This document shows positions 17,839-26,962 of a stretch of DNA of 64,000 nucleotides, piece after piece. The position numbers were made by a program, and so were the translations under genes. The stretch covers positions 248,001 through 312,000 of the forward strand of contig NZ_JACSZV010000001.1 in the NCBI RefSeq assembly GCF_014472415.1, read 5' to 3'. The notes under the pieces were generated by a model. That model ran no database searches and was not told the DNA's origin. It worked only from the letters and a program-made list of their open reading frames with translations. The DNA is from Pseudomonas sp. N40(2020) (GTDB taxonomy: Bacteria > Pseudomonadota > Gammaproteobacteria > Pseudomonadales > Pseudomonadaceae). Each line of letters opens with the position of its first letter. Position 1 is the stretch's first letter.

Positions 17839-18768
17839 AACCCGTGCTTCGACACTGATCCAGTAGCGGGTAAATCGCTTCACGTTCACCGGCAAGCTGA
17901 TTTCCAGCAGGTCGAGAATCCGCTCGCTGTCGTCCAGTGGATAAGTCCCGGAGATCAGCAGATCGGCGACCTTCCTGTCGCAATTGAGCTGCCCGCGACG
18001 GTAGCGTCCCAGCTCATCGAGGAAATCACCGAGGCGCATATGCGCGGCGACCAGCATGCCGTCGACCCAAGCGCCGCTGTTGGCGTCCAGTGATTTGGGT
18101 TCACTGACAGCGGTCGCGTTAAAACTCAGTTGTCGGGCGCCAGGCAGCAGCATTGGCGCGCGTGCGTTGCTGGTCAGTTCGACCCGACCTTCGAACAGCG
18201 CGACGTGCGTGCGATCGGCAAACTGACGCACGTTGAGGCGCGCGCCCTGGCTTTTCAGAACACCCTGCGCGGTGCGTATCTCGAATGATTGCGAGGCGCT
18301 CAGGAGCATTTCGCCTTCCAGCAAACGAATCAGCCGCTGCCCGCCATCTACATCCACTGAACTGGCCGTGTTGAGGTGCAACTGGTCGCCTGCACCCAAT
18401 GCAATTTTGCGTCGCTGACCCACCGGGCTGCGGTAATCGGCGAGCAGCGGCGGCAGCGGATTGTGCTCGCGCATGCCCCAGGTAACGGCGGAGCCGGCGC
18501 CAAGAATCAGCAACAGTTTCAGTGCCTGACGGCGGCCGCCGGACTTCGGCCCGTTCAACGCCGCGTGCGCCAGCGGCGAGGACACCCCGCGCAAGCGCTG
18601 GTTGACTCGCGCGATGTGCTCCCAGGCGCGGCGGTGTTCGCTGTGCGCGTCCAGCCACTGTTGCAACGCCTGTTGCTGGCGCGCGCTGAACGCGCCCTGC
18701 TGCATTTCCAGCAGCCAGCTCACGGCCTGTTCGGCCACTTGTGCGGAGAAATCCGGGGCGCGGTTCAC
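17836..18768 (-). CDS. fecR: FecR-type anti-sigma/sigma regulator
   Basis: The 310-residue inner-membrane signal transducer has an N-terminal cytoplasmic domain (conserved Trp residues, e.g. AVSWLLEMQQG and LQQWLDAHSEHRRAWEH). A membrane segment follows near residues 83-97, and the periplasmic FecR domain (about 108-310) contacts the STN domain of the receptor. It starts with GTG at 18768, overlapping the fecI stop (GTGA). It ends just before fecA. Confidence 0.9.
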   Translation of the reverse strand: MNRAPDFSAQVAEQAVSWLLEMQQGAFSARQQQALQQWLDAHSEHRRAWEHIARVNQRLRGVSSPLAHAALNGPKSGGRRQALKLLLILGAGSAVTWGMREHNPLPPLLADYRSPVGQRRKIALGAGDQLHLNTASSVDVDGGQRLIRLLEGEMLLSASQSFEIRTAQGVLKSQGARLNVRQFADRTHVALFEGRVELTSNARAPMLLPGARQLSFNATAVSEPKSLDANSGAWVDGMLVAAHMRLGDFLDELGRYRRGQLNCDRKVADLLISGTYPLDDSERILDLLEISLPVNVKRFTRYWISVEARV

Positions 18769-19253
18769 AGGGCGAAATAGCAGCGCATCGCCGCTTTGTT
18801 CAGATGGCGTTTGACCGTGGCCACAGAAATGCCTAGTTCAGCGGCGATCTGCGGATAGGTCAGGCCATCGACTTGCGCCAATAGAAAGGCGCGTTTGACC
18901 AGCGGTGGCAAACCGTCGAGCAGTTGATCCAGCTCCATCAGGGTTTGCAGGATGATCGCTTTGTCTTCTTCCGACGGCGCCACTAGTTCCGGCATCTGCG
19001 CCAGGGTGTCGAGGTAGGCGCGCTCCAGATCCTGCCGGCGGTAGTGATTGCACAGCACGCGCTTGGCAAGGGTGGTCAGAAAGGCGCGCGGCTCGATGAT
19101 CACCGGTGCTTCGCGGGCGGTCAGCACTTTGATGAACGTGTCTTGCGCCAGATCCGCCGCGCTGTCCGGGCAGCCGAGTTTGCGCCGCAACCAGCCGGTC
19201 AGCCAGCTGTGGTGGGCCTGATAGAGCGATTCGACGGGATGGGCGGACGGCAA
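18765..19253 (-). CDS. fecI: FecI-type ECF sigma factor
   Basis: The 162-residue ECF sigma factor has region 2 (residues about 8-75; DSAADLAQDTFIKVL, FLTTLAKRVLCNHYRR) and region 4 (about 105-155; LTYPQIAAELGISVATVKRHL). It directs RNA polymerase to the fecA promoter. The start is a TTG at 19253 with GGAG upstream. The gene overlaps fecR by 4 bp. A Fur-box-like site lies about 100 bp upstream. Confidence 0.9.
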   Translation of the reverse strand: MPSAHPVESLYQAHHSWLTGWLRRKLGCPDSAADLAQDTFIKVLTAREAPVIIEPRAFLTTLAKRVLCNHYRRQDLERAYLDTLAQMPELVAPSEEDKAIILQTLMELDQLLDGLPPLVKRAFLLAQVDGLTYPQIAAELGISVATVKRHLNKAAMRCYFAL

Positions 19254-19353
19254 CGGTATTACTCCGGGCGCACTGTTTGTACGTTAGAGAACAAGAACTG
19301 TTCGCATTGTAGGGGCGTCGGAGGTTGGCCGGCAATCAGATGCTTTTGCGTAT

Positions 19354-19372
19354 GAGAATATTTATCATTAAT
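19354..19372. promoter_or_regulatory. Fur-box-like site in the divergent iron-uptake promoter region
   Basis: GAGAATATTTATCATTAAT matches the 19-bp Fur consensus at 13 positions. It lies between fecI (minus) and the DUF3649 gene (plus), 101 and 58 bp from their starts, so one site could repress both arms when iron is plentiful. Confidence 0.7.
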
Positions 19373-19430
19373 ATTGCTCGCCTGTTGGTTCGGCTTGTCG
19401 GCCGGACGTTTTCCGTTTCAGGGTCGAAAC

Positions 19431-19736
19431 ATGAAAGCCAAACTCGCCACGCTCCCCTTGTCCTATCGTCTTGCCGTCACCTCGCGGGTGCTGGCGGCGG
19501 TGTTTGGCGGCTATCTGGTTGCTGCGCTGGCCAGTGTCACGCTGACGATGTGGTTGCCCTTGAACCGTGCCGAAGCGGTGGTGACCGGCATGACTATTTC
19601 CTTTTTGGTCTATCTGGTCGCGGTGCTTTGGTGTTTCGCCTGCCGCACCGCCTGGTCGGCGTGGGTCGGTTTGCTGGTGCCGAGTGTGATTCTGGCGACC
19701 GTCTCCGGCGCCGCGCGCGGATTGGGTTACGCATGA
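19431..19736 (+). CDS. DUF3649 family inner-membrane protein
   Basis: This 101-residue protein has three hydrophobic segments (about 22-42, 49-65 and 78-95). It belongs to a family found beside PepSY iron-uptake membrane proteins. ATG at 19431, preceded by AGGG, gives the normal start MKAKLATLP; a longer in-frame reading would cover the Fur-box region. Its stop overlaps the next start (ATGA). Confidence 0.8.
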   Translation: MKAKLATLPLSYRLAVTSRVLAAVFGGYLVAALASVTLTMWLPLNRAEAVVTGMTISFLVYLVAVLWCFACRTAWSAWVGLLVPSVILATVSGAARGLGYA

Positions 19737-21319
19737 AAGAGGGTTTCCGTCAGGCGATGGCCTGGTTGCACACCTGGGCCGGACTGGTGTTCGGCTGGTT
19801 GTTGTTCGCGATTTTCCTGACGGGAACCCTGGCCTATTTCAAGGATGAAACCAGTCACTGGATGCAGCCGGAAATCCCCGCGCGGCCGATCAATGCCGAG
19901 GCGAGCCTGACGCAGGCCCAGGATTATCTGCAACAACACGCGGCCGGCGCCTCGCGGTGGCTGATCGACCTGCCCGACGCCCGCGACCCTGGCCTGACCG
20001 TTCGCTGGCAACAAGCCCCGGCGAAACCCGGCGAGCGTGGCCGCTTCGAATCCAGAACCCTCGACGCTCAAACCGGCACCGAAGTGCAGGGCCGCGAAAG
20101 CATGGGCGGCGAGTTCTTCTACCGGTTCCACTTCCAGCTGCAAATGCCTTATCCGTGGGGCCGCTGGCTGGCGACGATCGCCGCGATGGTGATGTTCGTC
20201 GCGCTCATCACCGGGATCATCACCCACAAGAAAATTTTCAAGGACTTCTTCACCTTCCGCCCGCGCAAAGGTCAGCGTTCGTGGCTCGATGGGCATAACG
20301 CCGTGGGCGTTTTGGTGCTGCCGTTTCACTTGATGATCACCTACAGCAGCCTGGTGATCTTCATGTCGATGGTCATGCCGGCTAGCATCCTGGCGTCCTA
20401 CGGCGGCGACACGCGCAAGTTTTACGATGAGGTTTTCCCGGCCTCGAAGACGCCGGAGCGAGCGAATGTTGCTGCTCCACTGGCACCCATGGCGCCCTTG
20501 TTGGCCAAGGCCAGCGAGCAATGGGTCGGTGGCCACACCGCGCGGCTCTCGGTGAGCAATCCCGGGGATGAAAATGCCTCGGTGGTGCTGTCGCGCGCCG
20601 GCGATCGTGTGGTTCACGATTTTGGCAGCGCAGTGACTTTTAACGGTGTCACTGGGCAGATGCTCAGCAGCACGCCGGATCAACCGGCGGCGATGGCGGT
20701 GGGCGGCGCTTTCTATGGTCTGCACATGGGCCATTTTGCCGGGCCGGTGTTGCGTTGGTTGTACTTCATTTGTGGCTTGGCGGGCACAGCCATGATCGGC
20801 ACCGGGCTGGTGATCTGGCTCGGCAAGCGTCAGCTCAAACACGCCAAGAGCGGTGTGATGCCGTTCGAGTTGCGGCTGGTGGAAGTGCTGAACATCACCA
20901 GCATGGCCGGGCTTGTGTCGGCGGTGGCGGTGTTCTTCCTCGCCAATCGGCTGCTGCCAGTGGATCTGGCTGGACGCGCAGATTGGGAAGTGAATGCGTT
21001 CTTTATTGCCTGGGGTTTGAGCGTGGTGCATGCGTTATTGCGTACCGGGCGCAAGGCGTGGATCGAGCAGCTTGTGCTGGGTGCCGCGCTATTTATCGCG
21101 GTGCCACTGATCAATGCACTGACCACGCCGTGGAATCTCGGCGTAACGCTGGCGCAGGGTGATTGGGTACTCGCCGGTTTCGATCTGACGTGTCTGGCTA
21201 CCGGTGTTTTCCTGGCCTGGGCCGCGTGGAAGGTGCAGCGTGCCGGCACCACGGTCAGGGTCAAAAAAACGCCCCGCGAAACGCACCGGCCGATCACGCT
21301 TGAGCAAGGGACAAACTGA
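19733..21319 (+). CDS. PepSY-associated transmembrane protein (iron-siderophore reductase type)
   Basis: The 528-residue inner-membrane protein starts MKEGFRQAMAWLHTWAGLVFGW, the PepSY_TM signature with a conserved His in the first helix. There are further helices near 155-175, 200-225, 340-365, 400-420 and 460-490, and a large periplasmic loop. Homologues such as FoxB and PiuB help strip iron from ferric siderophores at the inner membrane. ATG at 19733 overlaps the DUF3649 stop by 4 bp; an open frame runs farther upstream but lies inside that gene. The next gene overlaps by 1 bp. Confidence 0.88.
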   Translation: MKEGFRQAMAWLHTWAGLVFGWLLFAIFLTGTLAYFKDETSHWMQPEIPARPINAEASLTQAQDYLQQHAAGASRWLIDLPDARDPGLTVRWQQAPAKPGERGRFESRTLDAQTGTEVQGRESMGGEFFYRFHFQLQMPYPWGRWLATIAAMVMFVALITGIITHKKIFKDFFTFRPRKGQRSWLDGHNAVGVLVLPFHLMITYSSLVIFMSMVMPASILASYGGDTRKFYDEVFPASKTPERANVAAPLAPMAPLLAKASEQWVGGHTARLSVSNPGDENASVVLSRAGDRVVHDFGSAVTFNGVTGQMLSSTPDQPAAMAVGGAFYGLHMGHFAGPVLRWLYFICGLAGTAMIGTGLVIWLGKRQLKHAKSGVMPFELRLVEVLNITSMAGLVSAVAVFFLANRLLPVDLAGRADWEVNAFFIAWGLSVVHALLRTGRKAWIEQLVLGAALFIAVPLINALTTPWNLGVTLAQGDWVLAGFDLTCLATGVFLAWAAWKVQRAGTTVRVKKTPRETHRPITLEQGTN

Positions 21320-21645
21320 TGCTGCTGGCGCTTTTGCTTTGCTACGCCGGGTTCACGGCGCTGTGCCTGTCGATGCCTCGGCACCACGATGAATTGCTTG
21401 GCCACAAACCTTCGCCGCGACGCCGTCACGGCCTGACGCTGGCGGGTTGGTTGCTGCTGGGCTTATCGATTTGGGCGGCCGTGACGGCCAATGGCTGGAG
21501 TTTCGGGCTGGTCGACTGGTTTGCCGTGCTGATGCTCAGCGCATTGGCGCTAGTGCTGTTGCTGCCGTATCGCCCGCGTCTGGCATTGGCGCTGGCCGGG
21601 GTCAGTCTGTTGGCCAGCCCGGTCGCGGCATGGGCGCAGTGCTGA
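21319..21645 (+). CDS. DUF3325 family inner-membrane protein
   Basis: The 108-residue protein has about four hydrophobic segments, with the conserved motif MPRHHDELLGHKPSPRRR near residues 21-38. It is the usual third partner of the DUF3649-PepSY set. The ATG overlaps the previous stop (TGATG). The sigma-factor gene begins 1 bp after its stop. Confidence 0.82.
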   Translation: MLLALLLCYAGFTALCLSMPRHHDELLGHKPSPRRRHGLTLAGWLLLGLSIWAAVTANGWSFGLVDWFAVLMLSALALVLLLPYRPRLALALAGVSLLASPVAAWAQC

Positions 21646-21646
21646 A

Positions 21647-22213
21647 GTGCTGATCGGTCTGCCTCCGGAATCCCGCGACGACGAGCCGCGCGGGGCGCGT
21701 GCGCATTTTCTGCAGGTGTTCCTGTCCCAACGTTCGCAGATGGAAGCGCTGGTGAACCGGCGCGTCGGTTGCCGGGCGACGGCGGCGGATCTGGTGCAGG
21801 ATCTGTTTCTGCGTTTCTGGCGTCGGCCCTTGGTGCAAGTCGAGGAGCTCAGCACCTACCTGTTGCGCTGCGCTGGCAACATCGCCATCGACCATCTGCG
21901 CAGCGAAGGCACGCGGGTGCGCGTCAACGAAGGCTGGCAACCCGACTCACCGGACAGCCACTGCAGCGAGCCGCAAGCCGCGCTCGAAGCCGGCAATGAT
22001 CTGCGCCATGTCGAAGCGGCCTTGCGTGCCTTGCCCGAGCGCACCCGGCAGATCTTTTTGCTCAATCGCATCCACGGCCGCAAGTACGCGGAAATCGCCA
22101 AAGCCATGGGCCTGTCCCAAAGCGCCGTGGAAAAACATATGATGCGCGCCCTCGAGGCCTGCAAGGCCAGCCTGCGCGAACCCGCGCCACGCACGCCATG
22201 GAAAGCACCGTGA
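21647..22213 (+). CDS. FecI-like ECF sigma factor of the second signalling cassette
   Basis: The 188-residue protein has sigma region 2 (ATAADLVQDLFLRFWRRPL and YLLRCAGNIAIDHLRSEGTR) and region 4 (GRKYAEIAKAMGLSQSAVEKHM). It starts at GTG 21647, one base after the DUF3325 stop, so it is translationally coupled to the membrane genes. Its 3' end overlaps the FecR-like gene by 16 bp. The closest functional parallels are FpvI/FiuI-type siderophore sigma factors. Confidence 0.9.
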   Translation: MLIGLPPESRDDEPRGARAHFLQVFLSQRSQMEALVNRRVGCRATAADLVQDLFLRFWRRPLVQVEELSTYLLRCAGNIAIDHLRSEGTRVRVNEGWQPDSPDSHCSEPQAALEAGNDLRHVEAALRALPERTRQIFLLNRIHGRKYAEIAKAMGLSQSAVEKHMMRALEACKASLREPAPRTPWKAP

Positions 22214-23199
22214 AGCACATCGACCGCGTCCACCCGACGCCCGCTCAGGAACAGGCCGCTTTTGCCTGGCTGAGCCTGCTGCATGACCGGCCGAGTGCTG
22301 GCGATCAACTCACTTTCAGCCACTGGCTGCGCGCCGACCCGGCCCACGCTGAGGCTTACGCACAGGCGCAAGTGGTCTGGGAGTTGAGCGAAGGGCCGGC
22401 GCGTACCCTGGCCGATGAGGAGGCCTTGGCGTTGCAGGGTTATCTCAATGCGATGGATCGTCCGCGTCGTCCACAGCTCTTGCGCTGGTCCGGCGCGCTG
22501 GCGATGGCCGCGTGTCTGCTGTTGATGATCAGTCTTGGCACGGGTTGGCAGCCGCAGCGCTGGATCAATGATCTGGGCGCAGATTATGTGTCGGCACCTG
22601 GCGAGATCCGCACCGTGACATTGGTCGATAAAACGCAGGTGACACTGGACGCCGACAGCGCCATTGCGGTGAATTTCAGCCATGGCGAGCGTCATGTGCA
22701 GTTGCGTCGCGGCGCCGGTTTTTTCAGTGTCACTCACACTGGCGAGCCTTTCGTAGTCGAGGCCAAAAAGGGCCAGGTGCGGGTGCTCGGGACGCAATTT
22801 GAAGTGCGTCTGCAAGACCATGGCGCGCAGGTCACGGTGTTGTCCGGGCGGGTTGGGGTGACGAAGGATCGCGGTGCAGCGCAGCAGATTCTTACGGCCG
22901 GCCAGCAAGTGGCTTACGGCGATGGCGCGGCGGAAAAACTGCACGCGGTGGACAGCGAAGCGCAACTGGCCTGGCGGCAGGGTTGGCTGACTTATTACAA
23001 GTCGACGCTGGGCGATGTGGTGGCGGATCTGCGCCGGTATTACCCCGGGCGGATTGTGTTGCTCAACGATGAGTTGGCGGCGCGCAAGGTCAGCGGCAGT
23101 TTTCCGAGCAAGGACCCGCATGCGGTGTTGAGTTCGCTGCAAGGGGTGATGGGGTTTGAGCAGCATCGGATTTTAGGGCAGTTGATTATTTTGCGCTGA
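22198..23199 (+). CDS. FecR-type anti-sigma regulator of the second cassette
   Basis: The 333-residue protein has a cytoplasmic N-terminus (AFAWLSLLHDRPSAGDQLTF and FSHWLRADPAHAEAYA segments). A single membrane helix follows near residues 95-115, then the FecR domain with VSAPGEIRTVTLVDKTQVTLDADS. It pairs with the preceding sigma factor and the STN domain of the following receptor. A long REP hairpin separates it from the receptor gene. Confidence 0.9.
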   Translation: MESTVKHIDRVHPTPAQEQAAFAWLSLLHDRPSAGDQLTFSHWLRADPAHAEAYAQAQVVWELSEGPARTLADEEALALQGYLNAMDRPRRPQLLRWSGALAMAACLLLMISLGTGWQPQRWINDLGADYVSAPGEIRTVTLVDKTQVTLDADSAIAVNFSHGERHVQLRRGAGFFSVTHTGEPFVVEAKKGQVRVLGTQFEVRLQDHGAQVTVLSGRVGVTKDRGAAQQILTAGQQVAYGDGAAEKLHAVDSEAQLAWRQGWLTYYKSTLGDVVADLRRYYPGRIVLLNDELAARKVSGSFPSKDPHAVLSSLQGVMGFEQHRILGQLIILR

Positions 23200-23208
23200 C
23201 ATTAAAGT

Positions 23209-23287
23209 CAAAAGATCGCAGCCTTCGGCAGCTCCTACATGGGATGGGTGTACCCCTGTAGGAGCTGCCGAAGGCTGCGATCTTTTG
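23209..23287. repeat. REP doublet (AAAAGATCGCAGCC family)
   Basis: CAAAAGATCGCAGCCTTCGG and GCTCCTAC are repeated in inverted form after a short central loop, giving a near-perfect hairpin with roughly 30-bp arms. It lies between the FecR-like gene and its receptor, so it could reduce read-through between them. Confidence 0.9.
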
Positions 23288-23292
23288 CTCCT

Positions 23293-23320
23293 GGAAAATA
23301 TTTTCAAAATTGTGGTGAGG
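23293..23320 (+). promoter_or_regulatory. Candidate ECF-sigma promoter of the second receptor
   Basis: GGAAAATA (23293-23300) resembles FecI-type -35 elements, and TGTGGTGAG follows at 23311. It lies about 100 bp upstream of the receptor start, just after the REP hairpin. Confidence 0.4.
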
Positions 23321-23400
23321 TAAACCTGAGCCCCATCCGTGTAGTGACTGAAACTGCGAGTCATTCGCATCCGTTGCGGTTCTACACAGGTCATTGAGCA

Positions 23401-25830
23401 ATGAAGTCCAGGGCAAAATCGGGTTCGGTCAAACAGTGGTTGGGCGCTCAAGCGCTTAGTTTTTCCGCATTGGCGTTGCTGCCGATGAGCGTGGCGCTCG
23501 CCGCTGAATCCGTCAGCAGCCAGGCGCAAAAGCAGTTCAGTTTCTCCCTGGCCGCCAAACCGCTGCCCCAGGCCCTGAGCGACTTCAGCCGCGTTACCGG
23601 GCAAAGCGTGGTCTACACCGATGAAGCGCCGTACGGTCTCACCGCGCCGGCGGTCAACGGTCAGATGAGTGCCGAGCAAGCGCTGCAACGTCTGCTCACA
23701 GGTTCCGGCCTGAGCTTCCGCCGCACCGATAGCCATACCTTGGCGCTGGAGCCGCAACCCACTGAAGGCGCACTTAATCTCGGCGCGACCACCATCACCT
23801 CGATGCGTGACGAGTCCATGAGTTACCAGCCGCCGCAAACCAGCTCGGTGATGCGCTCATCGGCCTCGCTTCAGGAAATCCCGCAGACCGTCAACGTCAT
23901 TCCCGCACAAGTGATCCGCGATCAGGCGCCGCGCAACCTTGATGACGCGCTGGCCAACGTCAGTGGCATCACCCAGGGCAACACCTTGGGCAGCACGCAG
24001 GATTCGGTGATGACCCGCGGCTTCGGCGATAACCGCAACGGCTCGATCATGCGCGACGGCATGCCGATCGTGCAGGGCCGTGGCATGAACGCCACGGTTG
24101 ATCGCGTCGAAGTGCTCAAAGGCCCGGCGTCTTTGCTCTACGGAATTCAGGACCCGGGCGGGGTGGTCAACCTCGTCAGCAAGAAGCCCGAACTTGAGCA
24201 ATACAACGCGCTGACGCTGCGTGGCTCGACCTACGGCGAAGGCAAAAACGGCAGTGGCGGCACCTTCGACAGCACCGGTGCGCTGGGTGAATCCGGGTTC
24301 GCTTATCGCCTGGTGCTCGATCACGAAGACGAAGATTACTGGCGCAACTACGGCACTCATCGCGAAACACTGATCGCCCCTTCGCTGGCCTGGTTCGGCG
24401 AACGCACCAAGCTGTCATTCGGCTACGAGCATCGCGAATTCCTCACGCCGTTCGATCGCGGCACGGTGATCGATCCGCGCACCAACCATCCGCTGAACAT
24501 CTCGCGCAAGGAACGTCTCGACGAGCCGTTCAACGACATGGAAGGGCGTTCGGATCTGTATCACTTCGAGGCCGATCACGAACTCAACGATGACTGGAAA
24601 GCCCACTTCGGCTACAGCTGGAACCGCGAAACCTACGACGCCAGCCAGGTACGCATCACGGCCATCGACACCAATAAAGGCACGCTGACCCGCAGCATGG
24701 ACGGCACCCACGGCGCGATCAGCACCGACCGTTTCACCACCGCCAGCCTCGAAGGCAAAGTCAACGTGTTGGGCATGCAGCATGACCTGGTGTTCGGCGT
24801 CGACGACGAGTACCGCAAGATCTATCGCGCCGACCTGATCCGCCAAAAAAGCCTGACGATGTTCAGCTACACCAACCCGGTGTACGGCCGCGAAGTGGAG
24901 GGCACCACGGTCAGCCCGGCAGACAGTGCCCAGACCGATTTGCTGCGCAGCGATTCGATATTTTTGCAGGACTCGATCCACCTCAACGACCAGTGGATTC
25001 TGGTCGCCGGCGGACGCTTTCAGGAGTACGACCAGTACGCCGGCAAAGGCGTGCCGTTCAAGGCTAACACCGACAGCAATGGCCAGAAATGGGTGCCGCG
25101 CGCGGGCCTGGTGTATCGCTACACCGATGAGCTGTCGTTCTATGGCAGCTACACCGAATCGTTCAAGCCCAACTCGACCATCGCCCCGCTGAGCGGCAGC
25201 AGCACCGTGCTCGACGGCAGCATTGCGCCGGAAGAAGCCAAGTCGTGGGAGCTGGGCGCACGGCTGGATATGCCGGGGCGCATCACCGGCAACATCGCGC
25301 TGTTCGATATCAAGAAACGCAACGTGCTTGTGGCCAACTCCGAAGGCCCGACGACGATTTACAGCGCTGCCGGTGAAGTGCGTTCGCGCGGTCTGGAAGT
25401 GGACATGACCGGTCAACTCAGCGACCGCTGGAGCATGATCGGCAGCTACGCCTACACCGATGCCGAAGTCACCGAAGACCCAACTTACAAGGGCAAACGC
25501 CTGCAAAACGTGGCGAAGAACAGCGGCTCATTGTCGGCGGTGTATGACTTCGGCAGCGTGATCGGCGGCGATCAACTGCGTATCGGTGCCGGAGCACGCT
25601 ATGTCGGTGAGCGAGCAGGTAACGCGGTGAATGATTTCGACCTGCCGAGCTACACCGTGGCGGATGCCTTCGCTACTTACGACACCAAAGTCGAAGGTCA
25701 GAAGGTCAAGTTTCAGCTCAACGTGAAGAACCTTTTTGATCGCACGTATTACACCTCGGCGGCGAGTCGGTTCTTTGTGTCGATGGGGGATTCGCGGCAG
25801 GTTTCGTTGTCCAGCACTTTGGAGTTCTGA
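23401..25830 (+). CDS. TonB-dependent siderophore receptor with STN signalling domain
   Basis: The 809-residue outer-membrane receptor has a signal peptide (cleaved near ALAAES), an STN domain (about 45-120; FSLAAKPLPQALSDFSRVTG), a plug (ATTITSMRDES, then IPQTVNVIPAQVIRDQ) and a barrel. It ends in the aromatic LSSTLEF expected for barrel assembly. The plug and barrel resemble receptors for hydroxamate siderophores such as ferrichrome or ferrioxamine (FiuA/FoxA type), but the ligand is not fixed by sequence. It is the output of the preceding sigma/anti-sigma pair. Confidence 0.9.
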   Translation: MKSRAKSGSVKQWLGAQALSFSALALLPMSVALAAESVSSQAQKQFSFSLAAKPLPQALSDFSRVTGQSVVYTDEAPYGLTAPAVNGQMSAEQALQRLLTGSGLSFRRTDSHTLALEPQPTEGALNLGATTITSMRDESMSYQPPQTSSVMRSSASLQEIPQTVNVIPAQVIRDQAPRNLDDALANVSGITQGNTLGSTQDSVMTRGFGDNRNGSIMRDGMPIVQGRGMNATVDRVEVLKGPASLLYGIQDPGGVVNLVSKKPELEQYNALTLRGSTYGEGKNGSGGTFDSTGALGESGFAYRLVLDHEDEDYWRNYGTHRETLIAPSLAWFGERTKLSFGYEHREFLTPFDRGTVIDPRTNHPLNISRKERLDEPFNDMEGRSDLYHFEADHELNDDWKAHFGYSWNRETYDASQVRITAIDTNKGTLTRSMDGTHGAISTDRFTTASLEGKVNVLGMQHDLVFGVDDEYRKIYRADLIRQKSLTMFSYTNPVYGREVEGTTVSPADSAQTDLLRSDSIFLQDSIHLNDQWILVAGGRFQEYDQYAGKGVPFKANTDSNGQKWVPRAGLVYRYTDELSFYGSYTESFKPNSTIAPLSGSSTVLDGSIAPEEAKSWELGARLDMPGRITGNIALFDIKKRNVLVANSEGPTTIYSAAGEVRSRGLEVDMTGQLSDRWSMIGSYAYTDAEVTEDPTYKGKRLQNVAKNSGSLSAVYDFGSVIGGDQLRIGAGARYVGERAGNAVNDFDLPSYTVADAFATYDTKVEGQKVKFQLNVKNLFDRTYYTSAASRFFVSMGDSRQVSLSSTLEF

Positions 25831-25852
25831 TCCGCAACCGCGTCATCGTTCA

Positions 25853-25915
25853 TCGCGAGCAGGCTCGCTCCCACAGGGAATTGCATTCCAAATGTGGGAG
25901 CGAGCCTGCTCGCGA
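25853..25915. repeat. REP doublet (GTGGGAGCGAGCC family)
   Basis: Two 23-bp REP cores in inverted orientation (25853-25875 and 25893-25915) around a 17-nt loop. It lies between the receptor and the convergent AraC gene. Confidence 0.9.
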
Positions 25916-25947
25916 AGAGGCCCTGAAAGGCACTTAAGATTTCAGGC

Positions 25948-26823
25948 CTAACGCAAGAACGCCTGCCGATACTCGCCGGGCGTCCCGCCTAAAACCTGCT
26001 TGAACCGATTGGTGAAATGACTCGCACTGGCAAACCCGCACGCCAGCGCAATCTCCCCCAGCGGCAACGCCGTCCCGCGCAACAACTCCCGCGCCCGGCT
26101 CAAGCGTCGTGCCAGCACATACTGATGTGGCGGCAGGCCGAAGCTCACGCGAAACATCCGCGCAAAGTGATATTCCGACAACGCACACAACCCGGCCAAT
26201 TGCCCGAGGCTGATCGGCTCGGCCAACTGTGCGTCGATGAATTCCACCAATTGCCGACGCTGGTGCGGCGCCAGTCCGCCTTTCAAACGTAAACCCTGCC
26301 GGGCACCGACCTGACTGAGCAAGGTATGGCTGATCAATTCATGGGCAAGGCTGCTGGTCAGCAAACGCTCGGCGGGTTCGTCCCAATTCAGCGTCAGCAA
26401 CTGACGAAAGCGTTGTGCCTGTTGCGGGTCTTCGAGAAAGGTCTGCTCACGCAACTGCATCTCTCGCGGCTCGCGATCGAGCAGCGTGACGCAACCGAGG
26501 GCAAACTGTTCGGCGCTGAAATACAGATGCGCCAGGCGAATATCGCCATTGATCACCCAACCCGATTCGTGATCCGCCGGCAGGATGCACAGCTTGTCCG
26601 GCCCGCCCTTGTGGCCCGGCTGACCGCGACGAAACGTACCGGTCCCGCCAGCGATGTAGCAGGACAGGGTGTGATGGCTCGGCGCTTCATATTCCTGCGC
26701 ATCGTGATGATTGGTCCACAGAGCCGCAGACAAGCCGTCACCGAGCTCGGCGCTGTGCACAAGGCGTGCGTTCGGCGAGCGGTTAAGTGCTTGAAAGACT
26801 TGCAGCGTATCGATGGCGGCCAT
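25948..26823 (-). CDS. AraC-family transcriptional regulator
   Basis: The 291-residue protein has an N-terminal cupin-like sensing domain (about 1-170) and a C-terminal pair of helix-turn-helix motifs (about 190-290; ISLGQLAGLCALSEYHFARMF and LGEIALACGFASASHFTNRFK). It is divergent from the EamA transporter gene with 139 bp between them, so that transporter is the likely target. The ligand is unknown. Confidence 0.88.
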   Translation of the reverse strand: MAAIDTLQVFQALNRSPNARLVHSAELGDGLSAALWTNHHDAQEYEAPSHHTLSCYIAGGTGTFRRGQPGHKGGPDKLCILPADHESGWVINGDIRLAHLYFSAEQFALGCVTLLDREPREMQLREQTFLEDPQQAQRFRQLLTLNWDEPAERLLTSSLAHELISHTLLSQVGARQGLRLKGGLAPHQRRQLVEFIDAQLAEPISLGQLAGLCALSEYHFARMFRVSFGLPPHQYVLARRLSRARELLRGTALPLGEIALACGFASASHFTNRFKQVLGGTPGEYRQAFLR

Positions 26824-26962
26824 GATCAGTTCTCTTCAACGCTTTGCATCCTACTCCGTAGCCCCGGCGCTGCCAGCCTGCCGGGCGACAAAAGCGCAAG
26901 TTTATGCAAGCGCTTGCCGCCTGCCGAAGCAGACACTCAAGGCCTATCAAGGAGTGTTCGCC

